NCBI GenBank assembly: GCA_964551435.1
Contig: CAZKBS010000001.1
Span: forward strand, 186,001 to 250,000
DNA from: UBA2020 sp964551435
Lineage (GTDB): Bacteria; Pseudomonadota; Alphaproteobacteria; Micavibrionales; UBA2020
DNA: 64,000 nt
Reading direction: 5' to 3'
Part shown: positions 8,195 to 16,965 of the stretch, piece after piece
Numbering within the stretch: position 1 is the stretch's first letter
Layout of the letters: every line of letters begins with the position of its first letter
Translations under genes and position numbers: made by a program
The notes under the pieces: generated by a model
The model's input: the letters and a program-made list of their open reading frames with translations, nothing else
The model's database searches: none
Told to the model about the DNA's origin: nothing

Positions 8195-9538
8195 ATGTCC
8201 AACAGCCTGAAGCCCAACGATCTCGACGCCCACTTCATGCCTTTCACGGCGCAAAAATCGTTCAAGAAAAAACCGCGCATGATCACAGGCGCGAAGGGCA
8301 TGTATTATTATTCCGACGACGGGCGCGAACTGCTGGATGCATCGGCAGGCCTGTGGTGCGTGAATGCGGGGCACAGCCATCCGAAAATCGTCGAGGCTAT
8401 TCAAAAACAGGCCGCCTCGCTCGACTACGCGCCGAATTTTTCGTTTGGCCACCCGCTGGGTTTTCAGGCGGCGTCGCGTCTGGTTGCGGAAATGCCCGGC
8501 GACATTGACCATGTGTTTTTCAGCAACTCCGGCTCCGAGGCTGTCGATACGGCTGTCAAAATCGCCCTCGCCTACTGGCGCGCGCGCGGCAAGGCCGCCA
8601 AGACTAAAATCATCAGCCGCGAACGCGCCTATCATGGGGTGAACATCTGCGGCGTATCGCTGGGCGGCATTCCGTGGAACCGCAAGGTTTTCGCGGGCGC
8701 CATGATGCCCAACGTCGATTACCTGCCCCATACGTTCAACCTCAAAGAACAGGCTTTTTCCAAGCATCAGCCCGAATGGGGCGCCCATCTGGCCGACAAT
8801 CTTGAAAACATCGTTGCGCTGCATGATGCCGAAAACATCGCCGCCGTTATCGTCGAGCCGGTTGCGGGTTCGACCGGCGTGCTGGTCCCGCCCAAGGGCT
8901 ACCTTGAAAAGCTGCGCGAGATTTGCAACAAACACGACATTCTGCTGATTTTCGACGAAGTCATCACCGGCTTTGGCCGTCTGGGCAAGGCGACGGCAGC
9001 GGAATATTTCAACATCGTGCCGGACATCATCACGACCGCCAAGGGCATCAACAGCGGTACCGTGCCCATGGGCGCGACGTTTGTGCGCAAGGGTATCTAT
9101 GACGCGTTCATGGACAGCGCCGGTGAATACAGCATCAACTTCTTCCACGGCTATACCTATAGCGGCCACCCGCTGGCCTGCGCCGCCGCACTCGCCACGC
9201 AGGAGGTTTATAAAACCGAAGGCCTGTTCGAAAACGCGGCCAAGCTGGAAAAAACCTGGTCGGATGCACTGCACACGCTGAAAGGCAAGCCGCATGTCAT
9301 CGATATCCGCACCATCGGCCTGATGGGCGCGGTAGAGCTGGACCCCGGCACCGACCGCAAATATCCCGACGAAATGTCGCGCGCGATGGAAGCCTTCGAC
9401 CGCATGTATTTCGAATACGATACCGTCATGCGCTTCACCGGCAATACGCTGGCGATGTCGCCGCCGCTGATTTTGAATGAAAGCCATATCAGCCTGCTGG
9501 TCGAACGTCTGGGCAAAATGCTGTCCACGCTGCGCTAA
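8195..9538 (+). CDS. Omega-amino acid:pyruvate aminotransferase (class III, beta-alanine type)
   Basis: A 447-residue PLP-dependent enzyme of the class III aminotransferases. It opens with DAHFMPFTAQKSFKKKPRM, carries SNSGSEAVDTAVK for cofactor phosphate binding, IFDEVITGFGR with the PLP-interacting aspartate, and the Schiff-base lysine at about residue 283 in TTAKGINSG. The opening and overall length match omega-amino acid:pyruvate transaminases, which move the amino group of beta-alanine or similar amines to pyruvate; the exact amine donor cannot be read from sequence. It is a single-gene unit with its own terminator. Confidence 0.92.
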   Translation: MSNSLKPNDLDAHFMPFTAQKSFKKKPRMITGAKGMYYYSDDGRELLDASAGLWCVNAGHSHPKIVEAIQKQAASLDYAPNFSFGHPLGFQAASRLVAEMPGDIDHVFFSNSGSEAVDTAVKIALAYWRARGKAAKTKIISRERAYHGVNICGVSLGGIPWNRKVFAGAMMPNVDYLPHTFNLKEQAFSKHQPEWGAHLADNLENIVALHDAENIAAVIVEPVAGSTGVLVPPKGYLEKLREICNKHDILLIFDEVITGFGRLGKATAAEYFNIVPDIITTAKGINSGTVPMGATFVRKGIYDAFMDSAGEYSINFFHGYTYSGHPLACAAALATQEVYKTEGLFENAAKLEKTWSDALHTLKGKPHVIDIRTIGLMGAVELDPGTDRKYPDEMSRAMEAFDRMYFEYDTVMRFTGNTLAMSPPLILNESHISLLVERLGKMLSTLR

Positions 9539-9556
9539 ACGCACGCGCAGCCCTGC

Positions 9557-9594
9557 AAAACCCCCGCCCACAACGGCGGGGGTTTTTGTTTATT
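9557..9594 (+). terminator. Rho-independent terminator after the transaminase gene
   Basis: A perfect 8-bp GC stem (CCCCCGCC at 9561-9568, GGCGGGGG at 9575-9582) with a 6-base loop, extended by A:T pairs, ends in a T-rich tract. Confidence 0.88.
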
Positions 9595-9628
9595 TATAAT
9601 GACTTGCACATAGGCGGCGCGGTTTGCG

Positions 9629-9657
9629 GTGACAAAACCGGCCCGCTTTGGTAATAT
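9629..9657 (+). promoter_or_regulatory. Promoter of the GT9 gene
   Basis: GTGACA (9629-9634), a 17-base spacer and TAATAT (9652-9657) lie about 30 bases before the start codon. Confidence 0.5.
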
Positions 9658-9687
9658 GGCAATACCTATTCACCGCCAAGGCGCATC

Positions 9688-10707
9688 ATGCCGGAAATGT
9701 CCGACAAGCCCGTGATTCTTGTGAACCTGCCGCGCGATCTGGGCGACGGGCTGTTCTGCGCGCCTGCGCTGCGCCACATCGCCACCGTGGCCGAAGAGCG
9801 CGGGATGGAGGTCGTGACCATCGGCGCGAAGCACCGTCACGGCTGGGCCGAAACCATGACCGGCATGACGCTGCCGTGGCATGACACCGCCGCCGCGCCG
9901 CTGCCGCCCGCGACGCTGGCGCGCACGGCAATCGGATTCAATTTCGATTTTTATGAACATACGCTGTGCGACAGCTATCCGTCCGTGCCCGTATACCAGC
10001 CGGAGAAAATGGAAGTCGTCGCCAAAGACACGCCGCAATTCGGCGCAGGCGCCGTCGTCGGTAAAAAACATATTTTCGAATTGCTGCACGATTGCCTGCG
10101 CGATGCGGGATTTCTAAAAGCAGACCGGAAACTGCCCCTGCCCGCCATGCCTGCCGCGCTGGTCAGCGATGACGCCGTGCGAACGGCGCAGGAAAAATTT
10201 GGCCTGCAAAAAAATGAATCCTACGCGATTTTCGTGCCCGTCTGCGCGGCGAACCGTCCGTTCAAACGCTGGCAAATCGAAAAATTCGCAGAAGTCGCGC
10301 AGCATTACGCCGCCGCAGGCATCACCCCCGTTATCATCGGCGGCCCTGCGGATGCGGAAAAACAAACCTGCGCCGAGCTGGCAACGCACATCGGCGGGCG
10401 GGCGAAAAATATTTGCGGGCAGACATCGCTGGGCGATATTGCGGCGCTGGCGCGTGGCGCGGTCTTCACGCTGGGCAATGACACCGGCCCCACGCATATC
10501 GCGGCGGCGGGCGGCACAGCTGTATTCACGCTCTACGGATATTACAACGACCCGGCAACATGGCAATCGCTGACGCCGCAAAATACGGCAAAGCCGCTTG
10601 TGGGACCGACCATTCAGGATATTCCCGCCGCGCAGGCGATAACCGCCATCGACGCGGCACGCCGTCCCGCGCCGCAAGTCGCGCTCGCCAGCGCCGCGCC
10701 ACGATAA
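9688..10707 (+). CDS. Glycosyltransferase family 9 (heptosyltransferase-like)
   Basis: A 339-residue protein with the two-domain layout of ADP-heptose:LPS heptosyltransferases. The N-terminal RDLGDGLFCAPALR loop and the C-terminal GNDTGPTHIAAAGG motif, which binds the nucleotide sugar, are diagnostic of GT9. The family acts on the cytoplasmic face of the inner membrane, usually on LPS core. No other LPS gene is nearby, so the acceptor is unknown. The ATG at 9688 or the in-frame ATG at 9697 are both possible starts; the first sits about 5 bases after an AAGG. Confidence 0.85.
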   Translation: MPEMSDKPVILVNLPRDLGDGLFCAPALRHIATVAEERGMEVVTIGAKHRHGWAETMTGMTLPWHDTAAAPLPPATLARTAIGFNFDFYEHTLCDSYPSVPVYQPEKMEVVAKDTPQFGAGAVVGKKHIFELLHDCLRDAGFLKADRKLPLPAMPAALVSDDAVRTAQEKFGLQKNESYAIFVPVCAANRPFKRWQIEKFAEVAQHYAAAGITPVIIGGPADAEKQTCAELATHIGGRAKNICGQTSLGDIAALARGAVFTLGNDTGPTHIAAAGGTAVFTLYGYYNDPATWQSLTPQNTAKPLVGPTIQDIPAAQAITAIDAARRPAPQVALASAAPR

Positions 10708-10725
10708 AATGCGCCTACGCACACG

Positions 10726-11241
10726 TCAGGCTGTTTTGCGAATGTCGCGGTTGAACCCGAATTTGAATGCAAAGGGTTTTGCCTTGGCATCCGGCGTCAG
10801 CTGGATATAAAGCCCCTGCTTCGCCAGAATATCATCCACGCAGGTCATCTGCTCCACGTCATAGCTGTAATCTTCGTGATGCGATTTCCAGTGCAAAACC
10901 TGTTTCAGGGCGCGCGCTTTCGCCTTGGATTTGGTCGGCGCGACCACGAACACGTTTTTATGCTGTTCGGCGAAATCATCGGGGTCATAGCCGCCAAGGT
11001 TGACGAACCAGAGTTTGTCCGCATCCGCCGGCTTTTCCGCCGAGAGGGTGATACGGTGGCCATCCGCCGCCGTCAGTTCGCCCCAGCAATCCAGATGCAG
11101 GCTTTCGGGCGTGCCCCACCATGTGCGGCGGATGTCGTCATAGGTTGCCTCCATGCTGTCCGCGGCGCAGATGCGCACATCATGTAGTTCGATCAGCGAG
11201 GTTTCGGTCGAACCGCCGATATAAAATACAAAAAGCTTCAT
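10726..11241 (-). CDS. DUF1543-family protein
   Basis: A 171-residue soluble protein opening MKLFVFYIGG and continuing with IELHDVRICAA, LHLDCWGELT and LWFVNLGGYDP, the pattern I associate with DUF1543 proteins, whose function is unknown. A second half ending FKFGFNRDIRK resembles the duplicated unit seen in that family. It is convergent with the GT9 gene, with 18 bases between stops, and lies 30 bases after the amidase gene on the same strand, so the amidase and this gene may be co-transcribed. Confidence 0.75.
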   Translation of the reverse strand: MKLFVFYIGGSTETSLIELHDVRICAADSMEATYDDIRRTWWGTPESLHLDCWGELTAADGHRITLSAEKPADADKLWFVNLGGYDPDDFAEQHKNVFVVAPTKSKAKARALKQVLHWKSHHEDYSYDVEQMTCVDDILAKQGLYIQLTPDAKAKPFAFKFGFNRDIRKTA

Positions 11242-11271
11242 GACTGTTCCTTTTATGTTATGCCGTTTGCG

Positions 11272-12690
11272 TCAGGCCGCCGCATCCCACGGGATGAAGG
11301 CGATTTTTGTTTCCAGCGCCGCCGCCGCCCGCAGCGCCAGCGTATCTTTCAGATAGCCCGCCATGATTTGCATACCGACCGGCAGGCCGTCTTTAGACAA
11401 TCCCGCCGGAATGCTCGCCGCCGGCAACCGCGCCAGATTGGCGCCGTAAGTAAAAGGCGTCCAGTCATCCCACAATGCGCCGTTTTTGCCGCGCGGCATG
11501 TTGCTACCCGTATCAAACGCCGTCATGGCCGTGGTCGGCGTCACCAGTATCTCGTATTCATCCAGAAGCGATTTAAAATATTCGCCAATCGCCATGCGCG
11601 CGCGCTCGGCGACCAGATAATCATGCAGCGGCAGCTTTTCGCCGCGCGCCGCCCAATGCACCAGCCGCGGATCGGTCTTTTTTTTCTGCGCGGCTGTATA
11701 GCCTTTCAACATATGCGCGGCGACGGCCATCCAGTGTTTGTTGAACACATCCACAATATCCGGCACATCCAGACGGATGATATCCACGCGGCCAAGCGCG
11801 CGCAGATGCGGCAGCATTTTTTTCATCACTGCCGCCACATCGGGATTCATGCCCACATCGTTGATAAACGGCGCATAGGCGATTTTCAGTTTCGGCAGCG
11901 GCGCTTCCAGCGCTCCGGCAAAACAGGGTTTATCCAGCGGCAAGGCATGCCAGTCGGGCGTATGGCCGTTTTTGTCAAACTGCGCCATGACATCGAGCAT
12001 CAGGGCGCAATCGCGCACCGTGCGCGCGATAGGGCCAACGGCTGACAGGGTCGAAAACAAACTCGGCGGCCATGACGGCACCACGCCGGGGCTGGGTTTG
12101 AACGCGACGGCGCCGCAAAAACTGGCCGGAATGCGCACCGACCCGCCCGCATCACTGCCCAGATGCAAAACACCCATACCCGCCGCCGCGCACACCGCCG
12201 CGCCGCCCGAAGAGCCGCCACAGGTTTTGCTGTCGTCCCACGGGTTGCGCGTGATGCCGTAAAGGGGGCTGTCGGTCACGCCCTTGTGCCCGTATTCGGG
12301 CAGGGTGGTTTTGCCCAGAAAGACCGCGCCCGCTTCGCGCAGGCGCGCCACGGCGGGGGAGTCTTCTTTTTGCGGCGCTGTTGATGACAGGCGGGAGCCG
12401 TAGCGTGTCGGCCAGCCTTTGACATGAAACCAGTCCTTGATGGTCACAGGCACGCCATCCAGCGGCCCCAGCGGCTTGCCCGCCCGCCAGCGGCGAGCCG
12501 ATGCGCGCGCGGCGGCAATCGCCCCTTTTTCATCGACAAGGCACAGGGCATTGAGCCGCGGGTTCACATCGCGGATACGGTCGAGCGCCGCCACCGCGAC
12601 GTCCAGCGGCGACAGCGTGCCTGCGCGGTACAGATTCACAAGGGCGGCCGCATCCAGACTGCACAAATCGCCGCGCACGGGTGACGTCAT
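11272..12690 (-). CDS. Amidase signature-family hydrolase
   Basis: A 472-residue amidase that hydrolyses amide bonds using a Lys-cisSer-Ser triad. The triad is intact: Lys85 in PVTIKDWF, Ser160 in the GGSSGG motif and Ser184 in SDAGGSVRIPAS. The substrate cannot be assigned; GatA is less likely because there are no gatB or gatC neighbours and the C-terminal region differs. The frame runs upstream to 12708, but the ATG at 12690 has an AAAGGG ribosome-binding site 9-10 bases before it. No signal peptide. Confidence 0.9.
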   Translation of the reverse strand: MTSPVRGDLCSLDAAALVNLYRAGTLSPLDVAVAALDRIRDVNPRLNALCLVDEKGAIAAARASARRWRAGKPLGPLDGVPVTIKDWFHVKGWPTRYGSRLSSTAPQKEDSPAVARLREAGAVFLGKTTLPEYGHKGVTDSPLYGITRNPWDDSKTCGGSSGGAAVCAAAGMGVLHLGSDAGGSVRIPASFCGAVAFKPSPGVVPSWPPSLFSTLSAVGPIARTVRDCALMLDVMAQFDKNGHTPDWHALPLDKPCFAGALEAPLPKLKIAYAPFINDVGMNPDVAAVMKKMLPHLRALGRVDIIRLDVPDIVDVFNKHWMAVAAHMLKGYTAAQKKKTDPRLVHWAARGEKLPLHDYLVAERARMAIGEYFKSLLDEYEILVTPTTAMTAFDTGSNMPRGKNGALWDDWTPFTYGANLARLPAASIPAGLSKDGLPVGMQIMAGYLKDTLALRAAAALETKIAFIPWDAAA

Positions 12691-12909
12691 TTTTTCTCGC
12701 CCTTTCAAATAGTTATGTTTAATTACCGCAGGCTTTTCACCGGATTTTTTGCAAGTATGATAGAATAAAAGGAATTCACAAAAGGGTTTTGACTCTTTTG
12801 CGTCCGCCTATCAAGCACGCCGCGCCGCATCGTCGGCCGCGTAAGCAAAGAGTAGCGGCGCACGTGAAAAAGGAATATTCAGAAATACCCAAGCAGGGAG
12901 AAAACCGAC

Positions 12910-13734
12910 GTGAAACCCGCCGTTTATTTTGCCGCCGCACTCGGTCTTGCCGTTTTTTGCGCACCCGCCGCCCCCAAACCTGCTTTGGCCTATGACGGTT
13001 TGATGTCCGGCTCTTCGACCAGCGAAGGCTACGACGGCCTTCTGGCCCCCGCGCAGCCCAGCGGACGCAAAAGCAGCCGCGGCGCGGACGAGCCACCCGG
13101 TTACGACGGCCTTCTCCCCGGCAGTGTGCCGCAGCGCCCCATAGAACCCGAAACCGACAACGACACCGCACCGAAACGTCCGTCAACCGCGGCAACCCCG
13201 CCCGCAGGCCAGTCGCCCGCCGTGCGCCCAGCGGCCACCACACGCGCCCCTGCGCAAACCGCGCGCCCCGAACTGCCGATGACGCCGCGCCCCGGCCGTT
13301 TGAAAACAAGCCCGATTTCCAGTGCGGAGCAATTGCTGATGCTCGCCTCGCTCAACGGCAAGCGATTGGATCTCAGCAAAATCGCCGATAACGTGAAGCC
13401 GAGCCCTGGCATGTTCGGCCTGAAAAACCCGACCCTGCCGCGCATCAACGGCATGGCGTCGATGGAATTTCTGGCCAAGAGCCAGATTGATAAAATCATG
13501 GGCGCGCTGAATAACCCCGCGCTGAGCGCCGAGCAGCGCCAAAAAGTCGCGCAGCAGGGCTATCAACAGCTGCTGGTTTTCGCCGATGGCGTGATGACCC
13601 GCCGCACCGTGCCCGATGAAGTCTTTTTGAAAATGGGCATGCCTGAATCGCTGCTGGCCGAAGAAAAAGACGCCAACGAGCGTGCGCTTGCCCGCTATGA
13701 AGAGGCCTTTAAAATTCTGCGCCCGATGCAGTAA
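12910..13734 (+). CDS. Secreted protein with repeated YDGL motifs
   Basis: A 274-residue exported protein. A signal peptide (residues 1-27, cleavage probably after ALA) leads straight into YDGLM at the mature N-terminus, then YDGLL twice within 60 residues (about 40 and 60), then a proline/alanine-rich linker to about 125 and a folded helical C-terminal region. Translation starts at GTG 12910 with GGGAG about 10 bases upstream. I do not know the family. The next gene encodes a smaller protein with the same arrangement of signal peptide and Y-D/E-G-L motifs, so the two form an envelope pair. Confidence 0.82.
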   Translation: MKPAVYFAAALGLAVFCAPAAPKPALAYDGLMSGSSTSEGYDGLLAPAQPSGRKSSRGADEPPGYDGLLPGSVPQRPIEPETDNDTAPKRPSTAATPPAGQSPAVRPAATTRAPAQTARPELPMTPRPGRLKTSPISSAEQLLMLASLNGKRLDLSKIADNVKPSPGMFGLKNPTLPRINGMASMEFLAKSQIDKIMGALNNPALSAEQRQKVAQQGYQQLLVFADGVMTRRTVPDEVFLKMGMPESLLAEEKDANERALARYEEAFKILRPMQ

Positions 13735-13775
13735 CCCATAAACACGCGCCAACCGCCGCTGAAAGGAATATTCCC

Positions 13776-14225
13776 ATGATCGCCGCATACCGCCGCCCGC
13801 TTTTTGCCGCTGCACTGGCTCTTTTCTTGTTTCAGACGCCTGCGGCAATGGCCTACGAAGGCCTGACATCGTCGGGCGGCGAGGCGCCGTCATCGGGCGG
13901 CGGCGGATATGATGGCCTCGTCGGCTGGCCCGCAACGCAGGGCGCCAGCAACCCCTACGGCACCGCCCCCGCCGAAGATATTTATGGCCTGGTCAAAGGC
14001 ACCGGCACCACGCCCGAACAGCGCGCCGAAAACGCGCGCCGCGCCCGCGAAGAGCAAAAACTGCAACGCCAGCAGGAAATGCGCGAGCGCAACCTGAAGC
14101 GCGCGCAGGAAATGCAATCCAAGCTGGATGCGCAAAGCGATGCGCAGCAGCGCCGCATCATGGAGCATCAAAACGACATCATGCGCCGCATGCAACAGCA
14201 ACAGCGCCAGCAACAACAGCGCTGA
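13776..14225 (+). CDS. Secreted YEGL/YDGL protein with Gln/Arg-rich coiled coil
   Basis: A 149-residue exported protein. The signal peptide (1-26, ending AMA) is followed directly by YEGLT, then YDGLV and IYGLV, separated by Gly/Ser-rich stretches. From about residue 85 a charged, Gln-rich helix predicts a coiled coil and ends in a run of Q and R. It shares the motif layout of the preceding gene, 41 bases upstream, and an AAAGGAA ribosome-binding site precedes the ATG. Function unknown; the coiled coil suggests self-association or envelope tethering (inference). Confidence 0.8.
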   Translation: MIAAYRRPLFAAALALFLFQTPAAMAYEGLTSSGGEAPSSGGGGYDGLVGWPATQGASNPYGTAPAEDIYGLVKGTGTTPEQRAENARRAREEQKLQRQQEMRERNLKRAQEMQSKLDAQSDAQQRRIMEHQNDIMRRMQQQQRQQQQR

Positions 14226-14247
14226 TTTTCAGAAAAGCATTGCTTGA

Positions 14248-14538
14248 TTACGATGCGTAGCTGCACGGCGTGCAGCGTACGATTTCGTCATCCTTGAGTT
14301 CATAGAACATGATGACGCCGCGCTCGATGGCTTCGTCCAGATAATCTTTGCGCAGGCCCTTCAGCACCGCTGATTTTTCAGCGGCGGTAATCAGCACGTC
14401 GCGGGGGTTGTCGGGGCTGATGCAAAAACGTGCGGGCACTTCGATACCGCCGTCAAAAACACCCAGACGCGGCATAAGGATGGTGACCCCCGTGCGCGTG
14501 GCGAAGACAACTTCGTATTCGCTAATAATTTCAGCCAT
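14248..14538 (-). CDS. Conserved-looking small cytoplasmic protein (96 aa), unknown function
   Basis: A 96-residue acidic protein without signal or membrane segments, opening MAEIISEYEVVFATRTG and ending CTPCSYAS with two nearby cysteines. It is convergent with the YEGL gene and divergent from the regulator gene at 14607. The start is preceded by GGGGGAGAAAACGAA, a good ribosome-binding site. No family recognised. Confidence 0.7.
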   Translation of the reverse strand: MAEIISEYEVVFATRTGVTILMPRLGVFDGGIEVPARFCISPDNPRDVLITAAEKSAVLKGLRKDYLDEAIERGVIMFYELKDDEIVRCTPCSYAS

Positions 14539-14606
14539 TTCGTTTTCTCCCCCTCTTACTCTAGCTGAGTCTGTCTTAAGAAAAGGTTTTCATGTAGCAT
14601 AGAGGC

Positions 14607-15227
14607 ATGAAAACACGGGATAAAATTCTTTGTCTGGACCTGCCCCCCGCCCTGACGGGTGCGCTCGCGGAAGCCTTCGGCCCGCAGACGGAGCTGTTAT
14701 CCCCCGCCGCAGCGGGCGGGGCGGCAGATCTGGTTATTTTCCGCAGCGGCGATGCCTTGCCGCCGGAGACATCGCCCGCACTGCCGCGCCTTGGCATCGA
14801 CGTCCAGCGTCCGCAGCGGCTGGGCGCACTGCTGCGGCGCTGCCGCCAGATGATGGAAAGCCCGGCGTTTTATATCGACGATCTGCAAATCGGCGACGCG
14901 CTATTCCAGCCGCAGGAAAAAATCATCGCCGCGCCCGACGGCACGTCGGCCGCGCTGACGGACAAGGAAGTGGACATTCTGCTCTGCCTTGCGCGTCATG
15001 CCGGGCAAACCCTGCGGCGCGAAGACCTGCTGCACCGCGTCTGGCGTTACCAAAGCGGCGTCGATACTCACACGCTGGAAACGCACGTTTACCGCCTGCG
15101 CCAGAAACTGTCGGGATTGGGGGGGCTTGAAAACCTGCTCGCCACCGACGAGGACGGCGGCTACCGGCTGTCCTCATCTGTTACGGCAGCCACAGCCGCA
15201 GCGCTGGCCGCAGAAGGTGACGGCTGA
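14607..15227 (+). CDS. OmpR-type winged-helix regulator with degenerate receiver half
   Basis: A 206-residue protein. The C-terminal half (about 110-190) is a clear Trans_reg_C winged helix with LTDKEVDILLCLARHAGQ, LRREDLLHRVWRY and LETHVYRLRQKL. The N-terminal half has the rough length of a receiver domain but lacks the phosphorylatable aspartate context, so it is probably not controlled by a histidine kinase. None is nearby. GAGG stands before the ATG. Its last 67 bases overlap the end of the convergent PH-domain gene. Likely targets would be nearby envelope genes, which is only positional inference. Confidence 0.85.
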   Translation: MKTRDKILCLDLPPALTGALAEAFGPQTELLSPAAAGGAADLVIFRSGDALPPETSPALPRLGIDVQRPQRLGALLRRCRQMMESPAFYIDDLQIGDALFQPQEKIIAAPDGTSAALTDKEVDILLCLARHAGQTLRREDLLHRVWRYQSGVDTHTLETHVYRLRQKLSGLGGLENLLATDEDGGYRLSSSVTAATAAALAAEGDG

Positions 15228-15772
15228 GCGGCCGCGCGCGCCGCGCGGTAGGCGGCCAGAATATCTTCTATCCTGCCCATCGCCTTGCGCGCCGCGCGGA
15301 TATCCGCAACCACATGTTCGGTACCCGCCATATCCTGAAACCCCACAGGTTTGGTTTCGATGACGATATCGGCCAGACGCAGCCGCCGCTGCAGTATCGT
15401 CTGGCGCAGGCGCACCGCGCTGATGCTGCGGTATGGCACGCGGATTTTATCGCGCAGCAGCGCGTTTTCGATGAAACAAAGATGATCGTCGTAAAACATA
15501 TAGGCAACAGCGCGGCAATTCACCCAGGCCACACAAAACTGCGGCAGGATCACGATGCAAAAAACCGCCACGCAGGCGAGGATATAGGAAACAAACACCG
15601 GCAGCCCCGCAAATCTCGCGCCAAGGCTGGCCGCTTCGGGCAGCAAAAACAACATCAGCAACAGACTGACCGTCAGGCGTACCGGATGACGGTAAAGCTC
15701 CATCAGCGGATGGAAACGGCTGCGCAACCGCAGCCGCGGGACGGAAGGGGCAGGATCAGCCGCGCGGGGCAT
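15161..15772 (-). CDS. Membrane-anchored bacterial PH-domain-like protein
   Basis: A 203-residue protein with two hydrophobic segments (about 33-52 and 58-82), then a beta-rich region with MFYDDHLCFIENALLRDKIRVPYRSISAVRL, the pattern of bPH2 (YdbS/DUF304-like) domains in which a short strand order follows a membrane hairpin. The extreme C-terminus is alanine-rich. It overlaps the upstream gene by 17 bases and, on the other strand, the end of the regulator gene by 67 bases. Function unknown; such proteins are thought to act at the membrane. A later start at 15703 is possible. Confidence 0.75.
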   Translation of the reverse strand: MPRAADPAPSVPRLRLRSRFHPLMELYRHPVRLTVSLLLMLFLLPEAASLGARFAGLPVFVSYILACVAVFCIVILPQFCVAWVNCRAVAYMFYDDHLCFIENALLRDKIRVPYRSISAVRLRQTILQRRLRLADIVIETKPVGFQDMAGTEHVVADIRAARKAMGRIEDILAAYRAARAAAQPSPSAASAAAVAAVTDEDSR

Positions 15773-16355
15773 CGCTTGCGGCAGCGGTGGCGGCTACCGC
15801 GCCGGCTGCGCGCGCCATGGCGCGATATTCGCTTTTCTCGATAAGGTCGAGGATACGCGGCAGCACGTCCAGACGCTGCGGCACGTCATCGATTTTGACG
15901 CCGCTGAAGGCGCGCGGATGAAGGTTCATGCCCGGAACGGTAATCAGAATGCTCGTCAGCATACGCTGGCTTTGCAGCGCACCACCCGCCTGCGTGACGT
16001 TGGACACATCACGGTAGCGCACGCGTTCGCGGCGCGGGCTGATCAGAAACTGATAGTACTGGCAATCGAAGTAATCTTCGTAAAAGCGGAAGATGGTGCG
16101 GCTATAGGCTTTTTTCTTCAGCTCGAAAAACAGCGGCGGCAGCACGACCAGACTGGCAATCAGGAAAAAGCCGTAGACATAGCCCGCGCTGACAAAGCGG
16201 CCGAGGCCGATGAGATTGAGAAAGATATAAAACAGCGTACCGCCAATGATCGTCATCAGCAAAAAGCCGACGCTTGTAAAAATAAGCGCCTGCACGGTGA
16301 CAAGACCCTGATCAAAATGCGGGCGGATGGTGAGCAGCGGCTGCTTTTTTTCCAT
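15756..16355 (-). CDS. Second membrane PH-domain-like protein
   Basis: A 199-residue protein resembling its downstream neighbour: two membrane segments (about 18-48 and 58-80), then FRFYEDYFDCQYYQFLISPRRERVRYRDVSNVTQ, the same 'FYEDxxxxxxxxxxxxxRxxYRDVSxV' arrangement seen in the next gene. The two are probably diverged tandem duplicates. AAAGGTATTTTCC precedes the ATG. It is the second member of a reverse-strand run of five genes from 18324 to 15161. Confidence 0.75.
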   Translation of the reverse strand: MEKKQPLLTIRPHFDQGLVTVQALIFTSVGFLLMTIIGGTLFYIFLNLIGLGRFVSAGYVYGFFLIASLVVLPPLFFELKKKAYSRTIFRFYEDYFDCQYYQFLISPRRERVRYRDVSNVTQAGGALQSQRMLTSILITVPGMNLHPRAFSGVKIDDVPQRLDVLPRILDLIEKSEYRAMARAAGAVAATAAASDAPRG

Positions 16356-16389
16356 AGGAAAATACCTTTATCGAATACGTGCCATTATC

Positions 16390-16932
16390 CTATGACGCTT
16401 TGCTTTTCTCAACCATATCTTTGATTCGCGCGAAGGGGTTTTCGTCGCTGCGCAGCCCACGCAACGTCAGACATTGCGCCCGTCTGTCATAATACGGCAT
16501 GGTGGCGAGTGCAGGCTCATGCGCGCGCAGCTGCAGGCGCACGGCGGTAAAGCCTGCGGCGCGGTCTTTATCGCTCAGGATATCGGCGGCGTCATCCACC
16601 GCGGCAATCTTGGCGTAATCAAGCGCGGCAAGCGTGCGCGGCGACGCGGCGCTGCCTTGCTGGATTTCGATACGCCCGCCGTAAAGCGCGAAGCGCGTCA
16701 GCGCCGGGCTGCGTGCCAGCAGCGCAGGCAAAAAAACCGCCATTCCGAGATCAAGCACGGCAACGCCAAGAAAAACAGCCGAAATCAGCGGATCTTTGTC
16801 GCCGGTCAGCAGCGGAAAAATAAACGCCATCGCCGCCACAAACAGCGCACCCAAAATCATGGCAAGGCGCAGCTTCCCCGCAAACGACGGCATGATTTTC
16901 GCATCGAAACTGAAAAGGGGGCTGGTGGTCAT
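16390..16932 (-). CDS. Two-helix membrane protein with PH-like C-terminal half
   Basis: A 180-residue protein with membrane segments at about 20-43 and 50-72, then a soluble half including FALYGGRIEIQQG and LDYAKIAAVDDA, which mirrors the layout of the two following genes but with weaker similarity. It may be a third, more diverged member of the set. A GGAGAAAGCG ribosome site precedes the ATG. The spacing of 34 bases to the next gene supports an operon. Confidence 0.65.
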   Translation of the reverse strand: MTTSPLFSFDAKIMPSFAGKLRLAMILGALFVAAMAFIFPLLTGDKDPLISAVFLGVAVLDLGMAVFLPALLARSPALTRFALYGGRIEIQQGSAASPRTLAALDYAKIAAVDDAADILSDKDRAAGFTAVRLQLRAHEPALATMPYYDRRAQCLTLRGLRSDENPFARIKDMVEKSKAS

Positions 16933-16965
16933 CGCTTTCTCCTGTTTGTCTGCGGCGCGCGGGAT

